Positions 52,801 through 58,394 of a stretch of 64,000 nt of DNA are shown here, piece by piece. A model generated the notes under the pieces. That model saw nothing but the letters and a program-made list of their open reading frames with translations. It was not told the DNA's origin and did no database searches. The DNA lies in NCBI GenBank assembly GCA_030142905.1, contig JASJOG010000008.1, positions 2,790,001-2,854,000 on the forward strand. Reading direction: 5' to 3'. Made by a program: the position numbers and the translations under genes. The stretch's first letter is position 1. Every line of letters begins with the position of its first letter. Origin of the DNA: Heliopora coerulea. Its lineage: Eukaryota; Cnidaria; Anthozoa; Scleralcyonacea; Helioporidae.

Positions 52801-53285
52801 AACGGTGGAGAGAAACTAGTCGACTGAGAGGTTGATAGTGAAATTGTAAGGAATAATCCTTTAACCAGTGTCGCGCTGGTGATGCCATGAGAATTGGCAG
52901 TATTTTGTGAGGTGTGAGTTGGAGTTTGTTTATAGAATAGTACAATTTTAAATACAAACAAGATTTGTGGGGACACAAAAAACTATGTCCAACATTTGTA
53001 ATGGGAATGGTCGATCAAATACCTTCATCACTCGCCCACACATATCAAATTGCTTACGAAAGAGACTTTTTCGAGCTGAGAACCTGGTCAACATCCCTGC
53101 CTACTGACAACGACTTCCCCAAAGGTTACATGTTGGTTTCGTGGCTTTAATAATTGCTTGGCATTTGTCTTTATTAGGTGTCCGGCATTGATAGAGAAAC
53201 TCTTGATGAGATTGACGAAACCAGAAAGAATTCATTGGTGTCCGGAAACTCAGGTGACATGGTGGAAATGAAAACTCATTTCTGA
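22559..53285 (+). CDS. Sodium-coupled monocarboxylate transporter (SLC5A8/SLC5A12-like), complete, 15 coding exons
   Basis: Joined coding exons: 22559-22894, 28941-29006, 29815-29866, 31880-31947, 33857-34008, 37792-37932, 38918-39047, 44213-44301, 44399-44523, 46681-46748, 47416-47502, 48552-48712, 49300-49406, 50527-50648, 53178-53285. All junctions are AG/GT, all phases close, and the total is 1812 nt: 603 residues, close to human SLC5A8 (610). Sodium:solute symporter family, LeuT-type fold, plasma membrane. It shows LLASFMSGITILGVPSE in TM1, the family-typical GTLSTLSSGLNS (about 342-353, Na2-site helix), and VIWNDVFQV. The C-terminus -THF is a class I PDZ ligand, as is -TRL of human SLC5A8. 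Substrates of SMCTs are lactate and short-chain fatty acids with Na+; the exact substrate and SLC5A8 versus A12 identity are not resolved here (SLC5A5/A6 are also relatives). An in-frame TGA 27 bp upstream supports the start. Introns are full of mobile elements. Confidence 0.94.
22895..25790 (+). other. SMCT-like gene 1, intron 1, first part
   Basis: About 2.9 kb with no coding exon, RNA gene or identifiable repeat; several long open frames here have no recognisable protein features. Confidence 0.5.
25790..27040. repeat. Composite repeat with (AAT)n tracts
   Basis: AAT/TAA microsatellites at 25797-25818, 25865-25880, 26730-26753 and 26955-27035. A block GACCCCTTCCA(C/T)TGTCCTTA followed by TTGGGTGGTG..GAGTTGT precedes two of them (about 25820 and 26688). 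That repetition suggests the 3' end of a retroelement family with an (AAT)n tail, inserted twice. The frames between them resemble no protein I know. Confidence 0.5.
27143..27540. repeat. tRNA-like foldback element, family A
   Basis: It begins GGGAGCTTGGAATC (same TIR as 8338). Left arm: GGACGTTTGTCAAGCTCA .. GGATCAAACCCGCAACCTTC .. CGGTGAGACGC. Right arm in inverse: GGTAGCTCAATGGTTAGAG .. GCGGTTCGATCCCCGTC .. CTTGACAAACGTCC. Each arm thus contains a tRNA-like A/B-box pair in opposite orientations; the left arm lost the A-box part. The centre has GTGGCTGCCGCATGGGCAGC, itself a hairpin. Confidence 0.7.
27541..28940 (+). other. SMCT-like gene 1, intron 1, last part
   Basis: 1.4 kb without recognisable features apart from the exon 2 acceptor at its end. 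Confidence 0.5.
28941..29006 (+). CDS. SMCT-like gene 1, coding exon 2
   Basis: 22 codons, YLEKRFSVGVRMIGTSLFIL then YT. YLEKRF follows the SSYE of exon 1, as in human YLELRF. Acceptor CCTTTTTAG, donor GTGAGT, phase 0 at both ends. It is 6 kb from exon 1. Confidence 0.93.
29040..29760. repeat. Foldback MITE between SMCT exons 2 and 3
   Basis: Left arm 29040-29275 and right arm about 29500-29760 are inverse copies. GACTGATCTCAAAGAATTCC is answered by GGAATTCTTTGAGATCAGTC. TCATGTGATAAAAAGTTAACCAATG is answered by CATTGGTTAACTTTTTATCACATGA. The spacer (about 225 bp) has no gene. Each arm carries a short open frame only because the arms are alike. A relic of the same family sits at 34195-34275. 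Confidence 0.8.
29815..29866 (+). CDS. SMCT-like gene 1, coding exon 3
   Basis: 52 nt, LLYMAIVTYGPSLALES, matching ILYTGIVIYAPALALNQ. Ends with one base that joins exon 4 to give Val. Confidence 0.93.
29980..31432. repeat. Cluster of TTTCCATRTAATCGC / GATCGC-rich short elements
   Basis: Motifs of the type GTTTCCATGTAATCGC or its inverse (..GATTATATGGAAACCAG) recur near 29987, 30083, 30253, 30315, 31243 and 31408. The inverse AATTATATTGAAAC occurs near 30460. The right tip reads ATTATATGGAAACCAGCCTTA. From 31219 to 31405 GATC occurs 11 times, often as GATCGCTG or its inverse. It looks like several overlapping short inverted-repeat elements. In SMCT intron 3. Confidence 0.6.
31880..31947 (+). 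CDS. SMCT-like gene 1, coding exon 4
   Basis: 68 nt, (V)TGLPIWISVLSLGIVCTFYT then SI, matching [23 protein letters not shown]. Donor GTAAGT. Confidence 0.95.
32421..32792. mobile_element. Short TIR element (GGGCGTCCG family)
   Basis: GGTAACCATCATGGGCGTCCG (left, 32421) and CGGACGCCCATGGTAACC (right, to 32792) form inverted ends. The interior is GC-rich at the left (GGGGGTGGGCAAGGGGGGC) and has (CGGCA)n near 32668-32685. No coding capacity. SMCT intron 4. Confidence 0.65.
32990..33451 (+). other. Unidentified open frame, up to 153 codons, in SMCT intron 4
   Basis: An uninterrupted frame whose first ATG may be at 33044 (MSDCSLLYEGM). Predicted composition is ordinary: moderately hydrophobic start, many S/T/K. 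I recognise no domain. It could be part of a decayed transposon or a chance frame. Same strand as the host gene but not in phase with its exons. Confidence 0.25.
33698..33723. repeat. Short hairpin before SMCT exon 5
   Basis: TCGGATCTTCAAAAAGATCCGA: 9-bp arms, 4-nt loop, about 135 bp upstream of exon 5. Confidence 0.5.
33857..34008 (+). CDS. SMCT-like gene 1, coding exon 5
   Basis: 50 codons plus 2 nt: GGLRAVIWNDVFQVFVMLGG then TVVIVGTSKVGG. GGL(K/R)AVIW.DVFQ is a hallmark of this transporter subfamily. Confidence 0.96.
34195..34275. repeat. Hairpin relic of the 29-kb foldback family
   Basis: TGACTGATCTCAAAGAATTCC and GGAATTCTTTGAGATCA face each other with a 16-nt loop containing GCTCGAAAC. 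The two ends of the 29-kb element are joined with the middle deleted. Confidence 0.75.
34340..34730. repeat. Repeat block of GAGGCGCTTATTCGAGG units
   Basis: Imperfect short units (GGGCGCTTATTCCAGG, GGAGGCACTTATT, GTGACGCTTATTCG, GAGGCGCTTATTAGAGG, GAGGCGCTTCTTCGA) repeat from about 34535 to 34712, with one at 34345. Probably the subterminal repeats of a DNA transposon. SMCT intron 5. Confidence 0.55.
34880..37110 (+). mobile_element. LINE relic (reverse transcriptase), split by a MITE
   Basis: Pieces in order: KMKEYCNERRKEIKVYWNKI.. (34930), KKTTGWDAISPRLF (about 35310), PEEWKMGEWFPIFKKDD (35422), then a MITE at 35503-35936. Then a TKAFD-like region (about 36130), YADDH with the catalytic Asp pair (about 36310), LGVNMDDQLNFHKNI (36487) and CHLVWHFCRASDKRKLEQIQ (36650). 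Many stops and shifts; long dead. Layout is that of CR1/L2/Jockey-type LINE ORF2. SMCT intron 5. Confidence 0.85.
35503..35936. mobile_element. Foldback MITE, family C (ACCTTTTGCTG ends), intact copy
   Basis: About 434 bp, inverted repeat over nearly its full length. Left ATACCTTTTGCTGCTCATTAC, right GTAATGAACAGCAAAAGGTGT. Inner blocks GGCGCTA/TAGCGCC and AACACCATT/AATGGTGTTAA pair too. It interrupts the LINE at about 35500. Flanked by AATTA-like sequence on both sides. Non-coding. Confidence 0.85.
37792..37932 (+). CDS. SMCT-like gene 1, coding exon 6
   Basis: 46 codons between split codons: FSLDPTERTTFWVMLIGGAF, then WSVNQTAVQRFLSAKS. The VNQ..VQR(Y/F) motif is typical of SLC5A5/A6/A8/A12. 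Confidence 0.96.
38048..38917 (+). other. SMCT-like gene 1, intron 6
   Basis: No repeat, exon or RNA recognised in this intron (from 37933); plain AT-rich sequence. Confidence 0.5.
38918..39047 (+). CDS. SMCT-like gene 1, coding exon 7
   Basis: 43 codons after one split base: SVWLSMPMSVLAVSLCSICG, FAYYQGCDPR and ITSPDQ. Human equivalent ends ..DCDP..APDQ. Donor GTAAGC. Confidence 0.95.
39877..39953. repeat. Perfect palindrome, 37-bp arms, 3-bp centre
   Basis: Arm 1 (39877-39913) is the exact reverse complement of arm 2 (39917-39953), centre TAT. It lies between the family B left arm and the LINE. Key words: TTATCCAATTTAAGTGCACG and its inverse. No mismatch in 37 bp. Confidence 0.95.
39954..41494 (+). 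mobile_element. 5'-truncated LINE (CR1/L2-like), young
   Basis: Starts with scrambled short copies of GGATAGCTCAACAGGAGGTAAAC (39954-40035), then the reverse transcriptase frame, a 200-bp 3' UTR and a tail (AAT)n at 41473-41492. The 5' truncation and simple-repeat tail are what target-primed reverse transcription leaves. SMCT intron 7, same strand as the gene. Confidence 0.9.
40027..41271 (+). CDS. LINE reverse transcriptase, 5'-truncated but open
   Basis: About 414 codons without a stop, lacking the endonuclease and the first RT blocks; no genuine start codon is expected. In order: NQSGFRSRHSTETALL, VLFLDLKKAFDTVDHNILL (metal-binding Asp), HCGVPQGTNLGPMLFLLYIN, VMFADDTILS (catalytic Asp pair), KTEYMIIGS, KVLGVIIDEKLKWHEH and the C-terminal GAVSWNKLPKKV. 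Clean coding suggests a recent insertion, but the truncated copy cannot move itself. Confidence 0.93.
   Translation: MEVNNIISTNQSGFRSRHSTETALLNCTNQWLVNMDNNLINGVLFLDLKKAFDTVDHNILLSKLQLYGIRGTAHRWFQSYLKDRKQICKINQTMSDAKSIHCGVPQGTNLGPMLFLLYINDLPNCLTKTSSVMFADDTILSCEGSSSAEIEGKLNHDLEMVHMWLTTNKLTLNQEKTEYMIIGSQQRLDLISEDINVSLANEPISRVQTKKVLGVIIDEKLKWHEHNAKQCKTLSSCIGLLRRARDFVTQDVLVTIYNSLVLPHFTYCSTVWQNSNTDHINKLHKLQKRAARVITRSTYDERSSQIFEMLNWKSIKEILEERQLVMTFKALRGLSPKYLTQLFNLNNNTSHELRSNNRYLHLPKPRTNFLKKSFSYQGAVSWNKLPKKVIDNVIKGNMSLTSFKSFIKNPFVRN
42655..43009. mobile_element. MITE with CAGGGTGTCCCAAAAAA ends
   Basis: CAGGGTGTCCCAAAAAAAAT at the left and TTTTTTGGGACACCCTG at the right are perfect inverse over 17 bp. 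Left flank is TATA and right flank TGTATA, consistent with a TA target. About 355 bp, no transposase. SMCT intron 7. Confidence 0.8.
43138..43205. repeat. Imperfect hairpin
   Basis: GTGCTTTATCGGGATTTAAAAC and GTTTTAGATCCGATAAAGCAC face each other across a short GC-rich loop. Confidence 0.7.
43490..43555. repeat. Compact structured hairpin
   Basis: GGATAAATACC pairs with GGTATTTATCC. Inside are two smaller stem-loops (GGGGTCTTCGGCCCC and GGCTTAAAGCC). A very ordered 65-bp structure with a UUCG-like tetraloop; likely a transposon end or a fold-back remnant. Confidence 0.6.
43640..43835. repeat. Half copy of MITE family C
   Basis: Left arm only: GCATTAACACCAACCTCAAA, GCGTAGATACGCAACCATTT, AGCGCCAACA and CATTAACACCATT, ending in the central ATTAGGGATAATAAAATTTC. 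SMCT intron 7. Confidence 0.8.
44213..44301 (+). CDS. SMCT-like gene 1, coding exon 8
   Basis: 29 codons plus AG: ILPYFVLDVIGHLHGLPGVF, LACLFSGTL. Human: LMPYLVLDIL..LPGLFVACAYSGTL. It is separated from exon 9 by only 97 bp. Confidence 0.95.
44399..44523 (+). CDS. SMCT-like gene 1, coding exon 9
   Basis: 125 nt: TLSSGLNSLAAVFLEDFMKP, then ISRSCDLNVSEQRLTQLSKI. The Na2-site helix serine-rich stretch spans the exon 8/9 border. Confidence 0.96.
44557..44955. repeat. Possible TIR element (AGGCCGC ends)
   Basis: GAGGCCGCGTTTACACGATG at the left and CAAAGCGGCCTTATGTGAAC at the right are loosely inverse. The interior contains a pair AGGTTTCCTGACCGACCT / AGGTCGGTCTCAAG. It starts 34 bp past the exon 9 donor. 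Weak. Confidence 0.35.
45388..46242. mobile_element. MITE family C, one copy nested inside another
   Basis: Outer left arm 45388-45560, complete inner copy 45561-45988, outer centre and right arm 45989-46242. The inner copy has both ends (ACACCTTTTGCTGTT.. and ..AACAGCAAAGGTGTA) and its own central palindrome. It sits in the TATA-rich centre of the outer copy, consistent with a TA target. SMCT intron 9. Confidence 0.85.
46681..46748 (+). CDS. SMCT-like gene 1, coding exon 10
   Basis: 68 nt, (A)AVFGFLTIGLSFLAGSLGTI then LQ, one membrane helix. The donor GTATAG is a weak match, and a MITE begins 13 bp beyond it. Confidence 0.93.
46762..46989. mobile_element. piggyBac-like MITE next to SMCT exon 10
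   Basis: TTAA at 46762-46765 and 46986-46989 flank about 220 bp. Ends CTCTTAACCGACATATCGGG and ..AATAATCGGTCCCTAAAAGG are partly inverse (CCGA/TCGG blocks), and a GGGTCATATATGACCC palindrome sits at the left. TTAA duplication is the signature of piggyBac. No coding capacity. It starts 13 bp after the exon 10 donor. Confidence 0.55.
47416..47502 (+). CDS. SMCT-like gene 1, coding exon 11
   Basis: 29 codons, SFYQVSGVTGGPVVAVFSIG then MFTRIANKK, aligning with [28 protein letters not shown]. A second AG 10 bp inside (CCAAG) was rejected because it breaks the phase and length. Confidence 0.94.
47608..47662. repeat. Telomere-like CCCTAA repeats, degenerate
   Basis: AACCCCAACTCTTACCCCAA .. CTAAGCCTAACACTAACCCT .. 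AACCTA, followed by poly-A. Variants of CCCTAA over about 55 bp in SMCT intron 11. Confidence 0.6.
48552..48712 (+). CDS. SMCT-like gene 1, coding exon 12
   Basis: 53 codons plus AA: GAYVGLLCGISVGLFVAIGA, then a polar extracellular loop containing NMTLSST, with an N-glycosylation sequon (NMT). Confidence 0.94.
49300..49406 (+). CDS. SMCT-like gene 1, coding exon 13
   Basis: 35 codons between split codons, EYDGLSIYRMSPFWYSFYCY then ITFFVGLLVSVLWK. The last membrane helix. Confidence 0.94.
49440..50095. repeat. Degenerate (TCTG)n / (TTTG)n tract split by a retroelement
   Basis: TCTGTCTGTCGGTCTGTTTG-type sequence runs over 49470-49600 and resumes at 49922-50090. Between them, a 300-bp insert ends ..GTGCTAATAAAG followed by (GTT)n at 49906-49924, a typical LINE/SINE 3' tail. 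SMCT intron 13. Confidence 0.65.
50527..50648 (+). CDS. SMCT-like gene 1, coding exon 14
   Basis: 122 nt, hydrophilic cytoplasmic tail (KDQPVDERLLFKWKRVFPAK, then YTSEEENIKITVNGD). Acceptor TTTTAACAG, donor GTAAGT. Confidence 0.92.
51005..51288. repeat. 71-bp minisatellite, four copies
   Basis: Four head-to-tail units starting at 51005, 51076, 51147 and 51218, each exactly 71 bp. Each contains TTGATTGTTCTAGCACATTT-like and CTTAATTTTCCTTGAATTTC-like blocks with a few substitutions and no indels. SMCT intron 14. Confidence 0.95.
51289..53177 (+). other. SMCT-like gene 1, intron 14, remaining part
   Basis: 1.9 kb; no repeat or gene recognised. Long frames on the minus strand near 52700-52980 have no known features. 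Confidence 0.5.
53178..53285 (+). CDS. SMCT-like gene 1, coding exon 15 and stop
   Basis: 35 codons and TGA: VSGIDRETLDEIDETRKNSL.. ending VEMKTHF. The terminal T-H-F fits the class I PDZ-ligand pattern (S/T-x-hydrophobic). 2.5 kb downstream of exon 14. Confidence 0.93.
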   Translation: MSGIDRETLDEIDETRKNSLVSGNSGDMVEMKTHF

Positions 53286-53815
53286 GTCGACGGTTACCAA
53301 TGGTGGAAAATTCTGTTGATCGCTGAATCGGTAATCTGAAAGAACGATCTCTCTAAATCAGCCCGAAAATTGATAGCTCTTTCGGATACTTGAATATACT
53401 GTTTGCGTTGTTGAATTGTTTTCTCTGTTGGCGCGGAAAAAGTAATTAATGTACCCATAATGCTGGCATAAGCCAGCTAACCTTAATATTGAAAGCAAAC
53501 ACAGAAGATGAAAAAATCCAAGAAAAAATGTTGATTTTAGTCCCTTTACAACCTATTCGAGCCAGATTGCTCCGATTTTTCTGTAACCCAGCATCCCAAT
53601 ACCCATTGACCACTGCAATTTTTATGCATAGTACAACCTGCGGCATTTCAATGTAAACTTTCTCTAGAGGAATTTCAGTAATGCCACTGTGCAAACGAAC
53701 ACGAATCTTGGCACATGGATAATTTTGATTGGGTTGTTCAACAATATTTACTGATTCTGAAGTGAATAGTTGTTTTGGTTTAATTACACAGGCGATTGTT
53801 TGAAAGAAAATATTC

Positions 53816-53821
53816 AATAAA
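53816..53821 (+). terminator. Candidate polyadenylation signal of SMCT-like gene 1
   Basis: AATAAA about 530 bp after the stop codon; the first clear hexamer downstream. The 3' UTR end is not otherwise visible. Confidence 0.35.
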
Positions 53822-54236
53822 TTGTTTTAAGAATTACTCCTCAATACTTACAAATGTAGGAGCCATTTTGCATAAATGCATGCCTTCACAGTTATATCAT
53901 CCTGTAGGTGATTCTAGAGAAATATGACGTAATTTCTATGGTTTTAGTCGGGAAAATAGCACGAAAATTCATGTACCTCAGGAGTTGTATCACAGATTCA
54001 ACTCGAGAGTTGTATAACATTTACAGCAACTCATTAAACACTTAATTCTTTTGGTTTCTCATCAACAATCGTGAATGATTTCCAAGTAACCTCAGCGCCA
54101 GTGCATGGAGGGGTCCTGTTTATCCCTGAATAAATATTCGGTAAATAAATCTTTGCCACCTGATCACATCCTTCCCATACATAGCAACAGTCATCAGATG
54201 AAGGAAGAATCGTCGTTTTTTAAATAGGTAGACATG

Positions 54237-54780
54237 CATTTTTAGAAAGCAAGTTATACATGTAGGTTCGTTTATCAACTGAGATAATTGCTACAATTCA
54301 TACAATAATTTTAATTTTTTGGTTGGCTGGTCAGGAATAGTTTTTGACAGATCACCATTCAAATCGCCAAGAATGTGCAATTCTTTATTTTCATTGTCAA
54401 CCGCTTTAATTAAGTTTTCGAAACTAGTAAGAAACTCAACAGATGAATTTGGAGGTCTATAAACTGATGCGACAATGAATGGCTGACTGTGTGGTTTAAT
54501 AATTTCTAGAAGCACAGCTTCTAGATTCAAAGAACAAGATCAGATCTATCTCGATAATTGATTGTATTTCTTTAATAAATACACACACCGCCCCCGGTTT
54601 ATAATCTTTCCTGATTATATCATAACCGTTAACTTTAATTTGGTCATTGGTAACAGTAGAACCAAGCCTAGTTTCATTGAAAGCAATCAAATTGACCAAA
54701 TGATTGAAAAGTGATAATTTAACTTCGTCAAGGTGTTCAGGTAAACTAACAATGTTTAGTGATGCCATCTTACATTCGGA
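54237..54780 (-). pseudogene. LINE APE-type endonuclease fragment
   Basis: MASLNIVSLPEHLDEVKLSL, LIAFNETRLGSTVTNDQI (the catalytic ETRL) and DIIRKDYKPGAVCVFIK run from 54768. A shift near 54530 is followed by FIVASVYRPPNSSVEFL and ELHILGDLNGDL (the GDLN/D motif). After a TAG come QLSQLINEPT and loss of similarity. Confidence 0.88.
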
Positions 54781-55021
54781 ATATAATTAAACTCACTTGC
54801 AAAATTGCTGCTCATATACACTCCAATGGGAGAAGATGCACTTACATTCTAGTTACAAGATACACATAATTGAGGTACCTGGTCCATTCGTTGCTTACAA
54901 GGACCTGATGCTTGCGTAGGTAAGATGGACGAAAAAAAGGCTCATTAGTATTTCCGAGGGAATTATTAACTAAATAGTTTTCCTGCCTCAATGATTTTAA
55001 ATACATACAAAACGCCTTACC

Positions 55022-56370
55022 CTAAGCTTTACCTCCATTACTATCTAAATGGAGATTCGAACTATTTAAGAAGGATTTGTTTATGTGACTATTATCAATA
55101 AAGTACACGTCATGTTTTACACATAAATTCTTAGCTAATTTATTAAAGGTTTTAATGCACCGTGGAGGCACCAGGCCATCATGTTGTTCAATCACACCAG
55201 ATATAACACTTTTCTCTGAATGTATCTTGATATCCTTAATAAAATTTTCCACATTGCTAGCCACATTCTTTGGGTCTTCGCCGACCAAGTCATTTGAGCC
55301 AGCATGTATTAATATGGCACTATAACATTGACTCTCACCGGACCAGTTATCCTTAATATTACTATACAAATCTTTTATTGTCGCGCCACTATAGGAGTGG
55401 CAAATGGCTTTGCCTCGACTGGCTCTCCCAAGCTTAGCGTTATCAATGTTTTTTTATCATTGAATCGCCAATTATTAATACTCTATTCTGGTTGAGAACT
55501 TGACTTTGCTTAGTAGTGGCATTAACATTGGCCGATCGGTTTGTCTTGCGCTTTGGACTTTTGATACAGTTGTATTTAGACTGTTGAGCAGAACGGTAAT
55601 TATTTATTTGTGCTTCAAAATCTGATAATTTCCCGTTATCCACTATTGATTTAGTAGTGTCAAGGTCATCAGGTGAGATCGATATTTCATCCGACTGTAA
55701 CTGAGAATTTGCGTGATCATCTAGCCCTCTAAATTGATTTAGAGATGTAATTCCATCAGCTGGCAAACAGTCACTTGTATTGGCATTGAAAACATGCTCT
55801 CCCTCTGGTTTCAACCACGCATTTTTCTTAGATTGGAGAATTCCTTTAATAAATTCGTGTCCAAGCGTTACCTCATTTAATTCGGCTCTCATGGTTTCAA
55901 GCTTCTTCTCGTGGACAGATGTTACCTCATCTAATTTAACCAACATGGTGTCCTGTATCCCGTTTAGTAAAGCCCATATCGTCGAAAGTTCTTATTTCAT
56001 TCCAGCTAGTTCAACTTTGCTATGATCCTGAGTTGGAGCTTCGGCAATGGTGGCGGAAGCTTGGGTGGAAATAACATGTTCAGCATCTTTCTTATTCAGA
56101 TATAGATTCACGAGAGTGTTCGCTAAGGGGTTTTCTTCGCTGTCCTTCTCTATAGCAAGCTTTTACCTCGTTGGACCAGACCATTTTAGGATAACATCTG
56201 TGCCTTTAAATTGTTTAATTTCACCACCTGGGGAAAATCATTTGCCAGCTAACTTTAATTCATCTTGTACGAACAGCTCCAATTCTGATCGATTCCCTTT
56301 CCAGAAGTATCCACTCCCATCAGCAAACAAATTGGATGTTTGAGTTAAAAACGGTTCATTTTTGTTGAGA
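55022..56370 (-). pseudogene. LINE ORF1 protein with SGNH/GDSL-esterase domain, broken
   Basis: N-terminal part near 56370-56040 (LFADGSGYFWKGNRSELELF, then FSPGGEIKQFKGTDVILKW) has a stop. 55946-55443 reads MLVKLDEVTSVHEKKLETMR.. (heptad-like) up to VLIIGDSMIKKH, the esterase block I with the catalytic Ser. After a break at 55440 come SAILIHAGSNDLVG (block III, GxND) and LHLDSNGGKA (block V region), 55369-55022. Esterase domains of this kind are known in ORF1 of CR1/L2-group LINEs. Inactive through frame breaks. Confidence 0.85.
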
Positions 56371-56467
56371 AGAAAGCAAAGGTGAAGAGCCGGTTGAGTT
56401 GCGACCGTCCGCCATGACCGCCTGAAACTACTTTACTTAACGGTTTTCGTGATGTGTTTACAATGTT

Positions 56468-56870
56468 CTTCTTGTCCCTAGTGAACTCTAAAAAGATTAG
56501 AACGATACCTCGTTATGTCTGCCCTTACAACTGAGTGAAGCCGACATGGGGGCAGCCATGTGGGTCAAAAACATGCGTGGGGAAAAGTTGTACTGAACTT
56601 TTGTTTTTCATAGACAGTTGATTATGACAAATATGCAGTCCTAACGACATTGTCTTTCACTTTACTAAGGACGTAAAAGAAAACTGTCAAAAAAATCCGA
56701 AATTTAGGTAAAGGTTTTCACAATAGGTTGCGTTTTTTATCGCGTAGGGGACTGGGATGACCTGCAAATTGACCCACATGTCAGCCTCCATGATGGCTTC
56801 CAAATACAGTTTGCAGGTATCGTTCCTGTCTTTTTAGAGTTCAATGCTTGTCCCTGTCTCGTTTCACGCG
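56468..56870. repeat. Diverged inverted repeat
   Basis: GAACTCTAAAAAGATTAGAA.. (56484) and, on the other strand near 56845, GAACTCTAAAAAGACAGGAA.. Both are followed by CGATACCT and, further on, CATGTGGGTCAA. Arms of about 100 bp with moderate identity; likely a foldback element or the LINE 5' end duplicated in inverse. Confidence 0.5.
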
Positions 56871-58280
56871 CCCGCCCTTTAGGGCCTGGTTCGCGCCATT
56901 TGACCAACTGCAGTTCGTTGGTTAACATAACTCAACAATGATACAACGAAAACACTACAGCTTTAAAAAGTGAATTTTGACCAGTCAATTAGCTGGGTAT
57001 TTCCTGTTCTCACTCGACTTCATTCGAGACGTCGGAAGAATGCATGAAGGGGTATCTTGGAGGTTACATCATTCGATGCAATCATTCTAGCGATTTCTAC
57101 ACTGTCACTTGAGTCTCGAGAGGATATTTTACTGCTCTTCAGGAGACAACGATATAGATGCCCTAGCCCTGAGTTGATTATCTTGAAAATGTAAGTACAT
57201 GTCTTTTATTTATCCGCTTCAGCTTACGCATCAAACAAACGCACAACTGGTACTAAGCAGTCGGTTTTTAAGTGTTATTAGCTTTTCAAATAGTTGAGGA
57301 AGAAACAAAGGTATAAAGCTTCTAATATTCCAAACGTCAAGACCCCAAAGCAGGCGGATATATGTCATTAGACGCTTAAATACCTCACTTGTTTTGTTGC
57401 TCTCGTAAAAATGAAAACTGTTGTCTCCTGGTCTTTTTTTTATGTTTGTTTCGAGCTAGACCTGGCCGAGTGAATCGGAGCGTAGCGAAGCGTTTACTTG
57501 TAGTTATATTATGGACCTGAAGATCTACGAGGTCTACTTGAACAACGACGACGTCATTTAAAATTTCGGTATTTAATGAAATCATAGTTTATTGACCACA
57601 GCACATGATACACGTGGCTTTTTTTGACTCCTAAAAAGCTCCAGTTCTCCCAAAACGACTGTAGTCACGTGTTGAATTTAATCTTAAGTAACAGCAATTT
57701 TCCCTCCGCATGCTGAGGTCGTCCTGAAGACGTGAAAATGTTCTGGGTGACGTATGCACAACGAGGACGGAGTTGAGCATGCTTTGGAGAATAAAAATTA
57801 CTCATTTTCTTTGTTTTGCACGAAGAATACTTTTGTTTAAAGGAGCCCTCGTAGAAGTTGGCATCGTAGTTCTTAAGGTTCCAAATCCCACCCAAGGGGA
57901 TTTCAATTGTGCCTTTGACAATGGGGGGACTATACTCGAGCTGATCCCATCGTGCATGTATGATTACTCGGACTGTTGCAGGTTGAATTTCGCTTCCATT
58001 CTTATTACAAACCTATTTTTCTTCTGTTCCTCCAGCGCCTGCTGTTAGTTTGATGCAAATTAATTTCTGGAGAATACTCAAATAGGTATAGAATGTAATG
58101 TAAAGCGAGCAAAGTCTCGGAACCAAATTTGACCCAAGTGTTCATCTTAAGCAGTCGGCTATAGCGTCAAAATAGGGGGGACAACAAAAACTTCAAAACA
58201 ATTATTAATACAACCAGAAGAAGGAAACATGAATTGTTTTCTTTACTTGAAGTACAAGGTTCTTTATCGTTGTTAGCCGA
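56871..58280. other. Intergenic, no recognised feature
   Basis: 1.4 kb between the LINE piece and the 19-bp tandem repeat. No gene, RNA or clear repeat seen. Confidence 0.5.
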
Positions 58281-58281
58281 C

Positions 58282-58394
58282 TTGGAGATAAAACGCGGAT
58301 TCGGGGATAAGACGCGGATTCGGGGATAAAACGCAGATTTGGGGATAAAACGTGGATCTGGGGATAAAACGCGGATTTGGAGATTAAACGCAGC
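58282..58394. repeat. 19-bp tandem repeat, six copies
   Basis: Units start at 58282, 58301, 58320, 58339, 58358 and 58377. Consensus TTGGGGATAAAACGCGGAT, each exactly 19 bp (the last 18). The inverse word ATCCGCGTTTTATC recurs at 60925-61015. Confidence 0.95.

Larger units (their letters stand above)
54237..56420 (-). mobile_element. LINE 5' half: ORF1 with SGNH esterase, then endonuclease start of ORF2
   Basis: On the minus strand from about 56420 down: ORF1 with a coiled-coil-like stretch, an SGNH hydrolase domain, then ORF2's APE-type endonuclease. The homology fades at about 54237, before any reverse transcriptase. This is CR1/L2-type layout. A 3'-truncated piece is unusual for a fresh insertion, so it is a broken or rearranged old copy. 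It lies between the two transporter genes. Confidence 0.85.

Noticed and set aside
53446..53817. 123-codon minus-strand frame after the SMCT stop
   Set aside because: It lies antisense to the probable SMCT 3' UTR, with no recognisable domain.
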